From IGN2 sp964639955 (GTDB taxonomy: Bacteria > Bacteroidota > Ignavibacteria > Ignavibacteriales > Ignavibacteriaceae): a stretch of 12,581 nt of DNA. This document shows positions 6,818 through 12,581 of this stretch, piece after piece. The position numbers were made by a program, and so were the translations under genes. Where the stretch lies: NCBI GenBank assembly GCA_964639955.1, contig CAZXGJ010000077.1:1-12581 (forward strand). The letters are read 5' to 3'. Each line of letters begins with the position of its first letter. The first letter of the stretch is position 1. Under the pieces are notes generated by a model. It was not told the DNA's origin and made no database searches. It saw nothing but the letters and a program-made list of their open reading frames with translations.

Positions 6818-8911
6818 TTAATCTTCAAATATTTCTTTCGTATTCTTGAAATGTAATTTTACAATAGAAGATAATTCTTCTTTTCCAACTTTTGAAAGAA
6901 GTATTTTTGCAACTTTATTTGCATCAGGACCAGCACCTTTCGGGATAATAATTTCATATTTATCTGAGTATTCTCGAATTCTTCTAGCAAATCTATCTCT
7001 CGCTAAGATTGAGGCAGCCGCTACAGCAATATTCTTTTCAGCTTTTGGTTGTTGGATTAATTCTAATTTACGTGCTTCTTTCATTTTGGGATTCCTAGCT
7101 ATCTCTAACCTTATATAAGATTCATCTCCAAATTGATCTGCGATAGCTGCTTCAAATTCAAATTGTTCTGCTAAATCTTGAATAACTCTTGCATGGCACC
7201 AAGCTAATACAGTATTCAATCCTTTTCCCTGAGCTTTCATTTTTTCAAAAAAGTCATTGTATTTAGTTGGTGGTAATTCACAGATAGCAATTCTTTCCTT
7301 ATAATCAGAATATAAAATATTAGTAATGTCTAAAATTTTAGTATCTGTTAAAACCTTACTGTCCCTTACGCCAATTTTTAACAATTCCTTTTCTATTCCT
7401 TTTTCCATTAAAAATGCTGCAGCAACCAACGGTCCAAAATAGTCTCCTTTGCCAGATTCGTCTGATCCAACCCACTTATTAAATGGTACAATAACTAGAT
7501 CTTTTTCGAGTTTTTTTATATCAGTTAAAATACTATTTAATGTGTCTTTTATTTCGTCATCAACTTTACCACCATACACAAGACTTATACCCTTTTTTTC
7601 AGTATAATAAATATTCAATGAGAATTTATAATTATTATAGCTGACGGAATACTGTGTACCATATTCTAAATCTTTATGCCGATGAATTGAAAACCCTGAT
7701 AATTCAAGCAATTCCAATTTATCTTTTATTAAATCATCGATTTGATCAATGTTTGAAAATGTATTTTCACTTTTATTATAGATTATTTGTTTTTTGATTA
7801 AAGTGTTTGGATCAATGTTAAGAATTGAACAAGCAATTTCAATAATTTCCTGCAAAAATTTTTCAGCATCTTGGTTCTTTGGTGGAATTGTAGTGATTTT
7901 TATTCCATCCTTACCCGAATAGATATTGAATTTGCAACTTATAAAATCTTTGCATAACTCGAATTGGATACCATATTGAATGTCTTTACATGTTTCAATC
8001 TCAATATTCTCCATATTTAATTTTCTTTCAAACTCATCATAAAATTTTCGCAACTTTGAATCATGAAATTGAATAGCATCCTTATGCTTTCCGAATTTCG
8101 CATATATTTCTTTGAATTTATCATAAAATTCATTTACTGAGGCAAACCTGTTTTGTTTTTCTAATTTTATTGCTTTCAGGATAAAATCACATAAGAAATA
8201 CGGTGGTTTTTGAGGACAATTGATTAATTTTTTTTGCACCTTTTCTTCAGCCTCACTTACATTAATATGTGTAAACCTACCAATTCCATATGGTAATTCG
8301 CTTGTTAATAGTTGATAAAATGTAACGCCGGTCATAAAAACATCCCAACTTTCATCACCTTCGCCGTTCCATACTTCAGGTGGTGTATAACCTTCAGTTC
8401 CACCAATAGACATTTCATGCGTTAGAGGATAGCTTTTAATTCTTGCGAGCCCTAAGTCTAATATCTTGATTGACTCTGGTTTACCATTAACCCAAATAAT
8501 ATTTTGCGGTTTTATATCTCTATGCCAAGCAACTTTTTCGATTTCATATAGCCCATCTATAATAAATTTCATTACTTTAATTGCTTCAAATAAATCAATT
8601 CTTCTTCTCTGAACTATTTTATCTAAAGTCTCCCCTTCAACAAATTCACTAATTATAAAATTATAATGTTCGTTATATGGCATAATATCAAAAACTCGAA
8701 CTACATTAGGATGATTAACATCCAGTAACACCTTAAATCCACGATGTTCTAATGGAAACTTTTCTGTAGGAATAAATTTAAGTGCCACAGCTCTCTCAAA
8801 AGTTCGATCATAGGCTTTGTACACTTCACCAAATCCGCCGAAACCGACTGGTTCAATTATTTCCCATCGATCAAAAACAATATCTCCCTTTTTGAAACCA
8901 AGTAAAAACAT
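6818..8911 (-). CDS. Ser/Thr protein kinase - tandem TBP-like - RNase HIII fusion
   Basis: This 697-aa protein has three parts. Residues 16-272 are a Hanks-type kinase: glycine loop GFGGFGEVY (23-31), lysine K45 in ALKFIP, catalytic HRD with K134 and N137 (HRDIKPQN, 130-137), DLG in place of DFG at 152-154, and GYTPPE near 174-179. Residues about 295-465 hold two similar modules (about 305-340 and 409-445, both containing KDxxYGxQ and a NIY strand) resembling the N-terminal TBP-like hybrid-binding domain of RNase HIII. Residues 478-697 are RNase HIII: GSDESGKGDYFGP (482-494, acidic D484 and E485), RDSK (516-519), D592 and AEKNIAVAAASILARDR (624-640). The kinase and nuclease residues all look intact. 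RNase HIII normally stands alone at ~300 aa, so the kinase fusion and the doubled binding module are unusual. GGAG lies 7 bases before the ATG. The gene originally followed an hsdR tail closely (see the echo at 8928-9025). Confidence 0.9.
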   Translation of the reverse strand: MFLLGFKKGDIVFDRWEIIEPVGFGGFGEVYKAYDRTFERAVALKFIPTEKFPLEHRGFKVLLDVNHPNVVRVFDIMPYNEHYNFIISEFVEGETLDKIVQRRRIDLFEAIKVMKFIIDGLYEIEKVAWHRDIKPQNIIWVNGKPESIKILDLGLARIKSYPLTHEMSIGGTEGYTPPEVWNGEGDESWDVFMTGVTFYQLLTSELPYGIGRFTHINVSEAEEKVQKKLINCPQKPPYFLCDFILKAIKLEKQNRFASVNEFYDKFKEIYAKFGKHKDAIQFHDSKLRKFYDEFERKLNMENIEIETCKDIQYGIQFELCKDFISCKFNIYSGKDGIKITTIPPKNQDAEKFLQEIIEIACSILNIDPNTLIKKQIIYNKSENTFSNIDQIDDLIKDKLELLELSGFSIHRHKDLEYGTQYSVSYNNYKFSLNIYYTEKKGISLVYGGKVDDEIKDTLNSILTDIKKLEKDLVIVPFNKWVGSDESGKGDYFGPLVAAAFLMEKGIEKELLKIGVRDSKVLTDTKILDITNILYSDYKERIAICELPPTKYNDFFEKMKAQGKGLNTVLAWCHARVIQDLAEQFEFEAAIADQFGDESYIRLEIARNPKMKEARKLELIQQPKAEKNIAVAAASILARDRFARRIREYSDKYEIIIPKGAGPDANKVAKILLSKVGKEELSSIVKLHFKNTKEIFED

Positions 8912-8918
8912 TTTTTTA

Positions 8919-8922
8919 CTCC
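8919..8922 (-). promoter_or_regulatory. Ribosome binding site of the kinase-RNase HIII gene
   Basis: GGAG on the minus strand, 7 bases before the ATG at 8911; well placed and supports this start. Confidence 0.65.
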
Positions 8923-8927
8923 AATTT

Positions 8928-9025
8928 TTATGTTACTAATTTCCTCGTTAACTCAACCAACTCATTCACATCTTCTTCAGTAAACAGCTTATCAACTGCA
9001 TCTTTACCAAAGTTTGTGAATGGTT
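8928..9025 (-). pseudogene. hsdR 3'-end echo with intact stop
   Basis: Compared with the intact hsdR end (9707-9802) this stretch aligns without gaps over 96 bases at about 82% identity. On the minus strand it encodes PFTNFGKDAVDKLF, then TEEDVNELVELTRKLVT and a TAA. Intact HsdR has PFTNFGSNAVDKLF and TAEDVCELVELTRRLVA. Most differences are silent or conservative and the frame is open, so the fragment diverged as coding sequence before it became isolated. It ends 16 nt before the kinase start, implying that hsdR and the kinase gene were once directly adjacent. Confidence 0.8.
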
Positions 9026-9028
9026 AAT

Positions 9029-9176
9029 CGAACTCACTCTAATCTCTCTCTTGCAAAGAGAGAGACTTATTTTCAAAATAAAACTTTTTATTAATTTTTC
9101 TGTCAGCAAAAACAATTTTCTGTTACGACCTCCTATAAGCCCTTCTCTTTGTAAGAGAAGGGTTGGGATGAGTTCA
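9029..9176. repeat. ~150-bp two-hairpin element, copy 3 (between the hsdR echo and DUF559)
   Basis: Starts CGAACTCACT and ends TGAGTTCA. Hairpin A is at 9043-9065 (loop GCA) and hairpin B at 9140-9162 (loop TGT), with TTCTGTCA between them. It overlaps the 3' end of the DUF559 gene, whose last ~14 codons and stop are read from the element. Confidence 0.8.
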
Positions 9177-9552
9177 AAAATGTTCTAATCTCCTCTAGAA
9201 CCATAACAATATTTTTCTCAACCTCCTCATTCTTAAACCTAATTACTTTCAATCCCAGCAAATTCAAAATATCTGTTCTGTTTTTATCTTCTTTCAATTT
9301 GTATTTATGTATTTCGCCATCGAGTTCAATAATCAATTTAGCTTCGTAACAATAAAAGTCTGCTACAAAGAACGATTCTTTTCCTGTTAAATCATAGAAT
9401 AAAGGATACTGCCTATAAAATTTCTTTTTTAATAACTTTCTGTTTCTTAAATTTTCCCAAAGCATTTCTTCCGTATTCGTTGCTCTTTTTCGTAAATCTC
9501 TGCAAACAACTTTTGCAACTTCAACTAATTTTTTTCTAGTATTTAAACTCAT
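9133..9552 (-). CDS. DUF559 family protein, PD-(D/E)XK (Vsr-like) putative endonuclease
   Basis: The protein (139 aa) matches the DUF559 pattern throughout: RKRATNTEEMLWENLRNRKL (about 21-40), KFYRQYPLFYDLTG, then FFVADFYCYEAKLIIELDGEIH, with acidic residues of a PD-(D/E)XK site (Asp in ADFYC, Glu and Asp in ELDG), and GLKVIRFKNEEV near the end. DUF559 proteins are related to Vsr mismatch endonucleases and to some homing-type nucleases; their cellular role is mostly unknown. The last residues (NSSQPFSYKEKGL) come from the repeat element, because the TGA of the element end is out of frame here. The gene sits between two same-orientation elements and separates hsdR from its 3' echo, which suggests a mobile cassette. 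The ATG at 9550-9552 follows GGAG in the upstream element. Confidence 0.85.
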   Translation of the reverse strand: MSLNTRKKLVEVAKVVCRDLRKRATNTEEMLWENLRNRKLLKKKFYRQYPLFYDLTGKESFFVADFYCYEAKLIIELDGEIHKYKLKEDKNRTDILNLLGLKVIRFKNEEVEKNIVMVLEEIRTFLNSSQPFSYKEKGL

Positions 9553-9554
9553 TT

Positions 9555-9704
9555 TGAACTCACTCCAACCTCTCTCTTGCCAATAGAGAGGCTTACAATC
9601 AATTTAATACGTAATATTTACATTTTCTGTCAACAAATTAAATATTAAGTCAACACTTCCAACAAGTCCCTCTCTTAGTAAGAGAGGGATTTAGGGTGAG
9701 TTGA
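9555..9704. repeat. ~150-bp two-hairpin element, copy 4 (between DUF559 and hsdR)
   Basis: Starts TGAACTCACT and ends TGAGTTGA, immediately beside the hsdR stop codon (TGA at 9705-9707). Hairpin A is at 9569-9591 (arms CCTCTCT / AGAGAGG) and hairpin B at 9667-9689 (arms TCCCTCTCTT / AAGAGAGGGA), with TTCTGTCA between them. Its left end forms the leader of the DUF559 gene. Confidence 0.8.
9563..9566 (-). promoter_or_regulatory. Ribosome binding site for DUF559 carried by the repeat end
   Basis: GGAG on the minus strand, 10 bases before the DUF559 ATG, within the element end GGAGTGAGTTCA. The spacing is slightly long. If used, the repeat itself supplies the translation signal of the gene beside it. 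Confidence 0.45.
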
Positions 9705-12488
9705 TCATGCAACCAACCTCCTCGTTAACTCCACCAACTCACACACATCTTCTGCAGTAAATAATTTATCAACCGCATTACTTCCAAAGTTTGTGAATGG
9801 TTCCTCGTATAAATCTGCTGTTTCAAGTTTTCTTCTCTGCACAAATACATTCTGCACAGCTCTTAAGAAACGGGACTGGTCAGCGTTGTAATTGTGCTCA
9901 AGTATAAATGCATCAAAAGCTTTTTTAACAATGTCTTCGTAGCTTGGTATTTTTTCTATGTTCAATGCGTGCTTAAGGAAATCCACAAAGCTGCCTACTT
10001 TTACTCCATAAGCTTTCAGCATATTTTCTTCATCAAGCGAAATATCTTCCGCTTTCAGTTCCTTGCTTAGCGTTAGTTCAAGATCAAGTAAATCATCAAT
10101 GTTTATTTCTTCACCCCTCTTTAATTTTATAATAGCTGGATGTGTGTCGGCGAGTTCAAGTATCTTTTTCTCAACTCGTTTTCTATATTCTTCAATGTAA
10201 ACTTTTTCGTTGTCTTTTCTTAAAATTACCCACTTGCGGGATTCAATAATGTCATCAAGTCCAAGCTCAATAACCAGTGAAGGTCTTGGCTGTTTGTATT
10301 TCATTATCGGTGTAAGTGTTTCTTTAGTCTCATCAATCTTTGTGAGAGAAGTTTCCTGCCAGAATTTATTTGTTAGCATATCGTTAATTACGCGGATATG
10401 CTGTGCAACCTGTGCAAGGTTTGTCGGCAAAAGTGAAATATCTTCTTTAATGGATTCAATCAACGAAGCTAGATCTTTTCTTTGTAGGAGTTGCAGTCCT
10501 GCTCTTTCCATTTTGTTAATAAAGAATGCTTCATCGTTATTTATTCCGGGAACAAATCTTAATAAAGGCGCTACCTTTAATTTCAGGAATTCAATCTTAT
10601 CGCGGGTAATGTAATTCCAAAAATCATTCTGCCAGGCATCTTTTACTTCTTTAATTACTTTTTTAACCGAAAATGATTCAAGAGGTATGTCAGCAATATC
10701 AGAACGTAAATTCTTAATAATTCGTTTTGCATCAGTGTTATCCTGTTCGCCTAAAAATAATTGAAGCTTTGCTAGTCTTGTATTGAAGATTGTGACTCTT
10801 ATTGGTATCTGCTTGCTGTCCTGATCAATCTTTACCTTCTCAAAATTCTCCCAATAGTCAACAATCAAGAAATTTTCTTTCTTTCCATTCGGCAGCCAGC
10901 CATAAAATTTACAGGCTTCATTGTTTCTTGTGCCTCGTCCAATCATTTGCCAGAATTTAATCTGGGAACTAACCGGCTTCATAAAAGCAAGATTAACTAC
11001 TTCAGGTATATCCACTCCGGTATCAAGCATATCAACAGAAATAGCAATTCTCGGCATATTTTCTTTCTTGAACTTTTCAAGCAATACATCGGCTCTTTCC
11101 ATCTTCGAATCAATTACCTGAACAAGATTTGGATATTGAGGATACATCTCTTTAAATGTTTCATCTAACCTAATTGCGTGATTATGAGTAACCGCAAAGA
11201 TTATTGATTTGCCGGGATACTGGGCTGTTTTATCTTTCATACAATTATCCATAAACTCTTCCCACTGTGCACGAAGCGTATCTTTGTTAGTTACTTTCTT
11301 TTCAAGATCCGTTCCCTCAAAGTTCAGATCATCCGGATCAATACCGTTTACATGGAGTATAGACTTTTCTTCCTCTGTAAGATCAATTCCTTTAATTCCT
11401 TTTCTCTGGAATTTTGTTTGTGCGGCATAAACATCAAAGTCCACTAGATATTCTTCTTTTACTGCTTCATCAAAAGTATAAAGAAAAGTCGGCGTCTTGC
11501 CATCACAATCAAAAAACTTAAATGTATCGCGATCAATAAATTCTGCTGGAGTTGCAGTTAATCCAATCTGGATAGCATCAAAATATGCAAGCACATCAGT
11601 AAACTTGTTATAGATTGAACGGTGACATTCATCAGAAATGATTAAATCAAAATCAGCAGGAGTAAATTGATTATAACATAGCTCCAGAGTTTGCAGGGTT
11701 GTAACATAAACTCTTTCATCCTTTGTGATATTATAAGTTCTAATTCTTGTTCTTGACTCGCTTGGAAGATGCTGTTTAAATCCATCACTCAATGCCTGGT
11801 TAACCAGGCTATTTCTATCAGCAAGAAATAAAATTTTCTGTGCGGCATTAGCTCTCAGCATTACATCAATCAGTGCCATAATAGTTCGCGTCTTACCTGT
11901 GCCGGTTGCCATTACAAGAAGAGCTTTGCGTTTCTTTTTAATATCAATCGCTTCGGAAATTCTTCTTATCGCTTCTATTTGATAAGCACGATTAACAATA
12001 GATTCCTTTATCTGAATTGTATTCAGGGGTTTTCTGTTTTGTTTAAGATGGAGAAGTCGTTCAAGATTCATACGAGAAAAAAATCCTGCAACATGTCTTT
12101 CGGAAGTATTTTCAGAATCCCAAAAGAAAGTATCATCCCCGTTACTCATAAATGCAAATGGACGGAATGACTGTTTCTTTTCAATCTCTGTTACATAATC
12201 TAAAACCTGTTGCTTTCCAACCCTCGGGTCACGGCTTGTTTTTTTTGCTTCAACGACAGCAAGCACTTCTCCGTTTGGTCGATACAAACAATAATCTGTA
12301 AATCCTGTTACACGCGTTTTATCGTAATTCTGAACAGGTATTTCAAATCCAACCTGGGTATGGTCTGAGAGGTTCCAATCCGCTTTTTTTAGCAGCGGAT
12401 CTATGATGGAATAGCGAGTTTCTTTTTCGCTGATATTTAGTGCAGACAAAAGATAATTATCCTCTGAATAACTTTCGAAAATTAACAA
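9705..12488 (-). CDS. hsdR: Type I restriction enzyme HsdR: endonuclease and DNA translocase subunit
   Basis: The protein (927 aa) cleaves unmethylated DNA after ATP-driven translocation. The N-terminal nuclease domain has D65 in GFTDY and the E80-x-K82 motif (VVEAKK). The superfamily 2 motor follows: Walker A ATGTGKT (194-200), DECH box (286-289), TATP (311-314) and arginine-finger motif QMIGRGTR (514-521). The C-terminal part, including LELADTHPAIIKL, resembles the EcoEI-type HsdR tail. The annotated start is TTG at 12486-12488, just after an in-frame TAA and with no Shine-Dalgarno. A second TTG at 12447-12449 (residue 14) is preceded by AGAGGA and may be the true start. The gene follows the upstream reading frame by 25 nt. 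Its stop abuts a repeat element, and an alternative version of its tail survives 0.7 kb downstream. Confidence 0.95.
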   Translation of the reverse strand: MLIFESYSEDNYLLSALNISEKETRYSIIDPLLKKADWNLSDHTQVGFEIPVQNYDKTRVTGFTDYCLYRPNGEVLAVVEAKKTSRDPRVGKQQVLDYVTEIEKKQSFRPFAFMSNGDDTFFWDSENTSERHVAGFFSRMNLERLLHLKQNRKPLNTIQIKESIVNRAYQIEAIRRISEAIDIKKKRKALLVMATGTGKTRTIMALIDVMLRANAAQKILFLADRNSLVNQALSDGFKQHLPSESRTRIRTYNITKDERVYVTTLQTLELCYNQFTPADFDLIISDECHRSIYNKFTDVLAYFDAIQIGLTATPAEFIDRDTFKFFDCDGKTPTFLYTFDEAVKEEYLVDFDVYAAQTKFQRKGIKGIDLTEEEKSILHVNGIDPDDLNFEGTDLEKKVTNKDTLRAQWEEFMDNCMKDKTAQYPGKSIIFAVTHNHAIRLDETFKEMYPQYPNLVQVIDSKMERADVLLEKFKKENMPRIAISVDMLDTGVDIPEVVNLAFMKPVSSQIKFWQMIGRGTRNNEACKFYGWLPNGKKENFLIVDYWENFEKVKIDQDSKQIPIRVTIFNTRLAKLQLFLGEQDNTDAKRIIKNLRSDIADIPLESFSVKKVIKEVKDAWQNDFWNYITRDKIEFLKLKVAPLLRFVPGINNDEAFFINKMERAGLQLLQRKDLASLIESIKEDISLLPTNLAQVAQHIRVINDMLTNKFWQETSLTKIDETKETLTPIMKYKQPRPSLVIELGLDDIIESRKWVILRKDNEKVYIEEYRKRVEKKILELADTHPAIIKLKRGEEINIDDLLDLELTLSKELKAEDISLDEENMLKAYGVKVGSFVDFLKHALNIEKIPSYEDIVKKAFDAFILEHNYNADQSRFLRAVQNVFVQRRKLETADLYEEPFTNFGSNAVDKLFTAEDVCELVELTRRLVA

Positions 12489-12513
12489 AATAAGTTAAGA
12501 GAAGCTAAAAGTT

Positions 12514-12581
12514 TTATTTTTTCCTATTCGGTATCCACAAATGCTTTTCCAATTTAACGCAGCCATTCTTATCAAACTCAA
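12514..12581 (-). CDS. C-terminal fragment of an unknown gene upstream of hsdR
   Basis: An open minus-strand frame enters from the right edge and stops at TAA (12514-12516). It ends with VKLEKHLWIPNRKK. Only 21 codons are visible, so no family can be assigned. The 25-nt gap to hsdR leaves little room for a promoter, so hsdR is probably transcribed from further upstream together with this gene. Confidence 0.4.
   Translation of the reverse strand, partial: EFDKNGCVKLEKHLWIPNRKK

Noticed and set aside
6846..7118. Plus-strand frame opposite the RNase HIII region, and similar plus-strand frames opposite hsdR, hsdM and hsdS
   Set aside because: All are antisense to strongly supported genes with clear catalytic motifs, and have no start signals or recognisable families.
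252..9704. CRISPR-like array from the repeated hairpin elements
   Set aside because: The copies are ~150 bp, imperfect, kilobases apart and placed at gene ends; there are no regular short repeats with unique spacers and no cas genes.
9029..9704. Insertion sequence with a transposase
   Set aside because: The only gene between the repeats is a DUF559 nuclease; no DDE, HUH or serine/tyrosine recombinase motif is visible.

Overview
The window is an AT-rich bacterial chromosome segment. It carries a complete type I restriction-modification operon on the minus strand, with several accessory genes embedded in it. The AT richness, the weak Shine-Dalgarno sequences and the many small palindromic intergenic repeats (one read into hsdM as the peptide NPSLREG) resemble Bacteroidota/Ignavibacteriota/Chlorobi-type genomes. 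This is a lineage guess, not a phylogenetic result.

In transcription order, from high to low coordinates, the layout is: the tail of an unknown upstream gene; hsdR (restriction/translocase subunit); a DUF559 nuclease gene between two copies of a ~150-bp repeat; a protein kinase fused to RNase HIII; a TPR protein ending in a cold-shock domain; a small HEPN-type protein; hsdM (N6-adenine methyltransferase); a Schlafen-AlbA/GHKL/winged-helix regulator; and hsdS (specificity subunit). Kinase-RNase HIII, TPR-cold-shock, HEPN and hsdM are separated by only 2 to 33 nt, so they are probably one translationally coupled unit. At the far left a plus-strand gene fragment ends convergently with hsdS.

Two things stand out. 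The first is the nucleic-acid-processing trio between the restriction and methylation genes. It combines a signalling kinase, an RNA:DNA-hybrid nuclease with two tandem TBP-like binding modules, a single-strand-binding TPR adaptor and a putative HEPN RNase. It could be an accessory defence or guard module coupled to the restriction system, by analogy with the HEPN anticodon nuclease PrrC that rides with a type I system. That function is inference.

The second is a family of ~150-bp elements with ends close to TGAACTC/GAGTTCA and two internal hairpins, each copy lying directly after a stop codon. On the far side of the element, hsdR, hsdM and hsdS each have a short second copy ('echo') of their own 3' end. 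hsdS also has an echo of its 5' end beyond a partial element upstream. The hsdR echo differs from the intact tail in a coding-compatible way, which suggests the present alleles were inserted into, or replaced, older resident alleles together with the repeats. A degenerate 11-bp tandem repeat fills the gap between the AlbA gene and hsdS.
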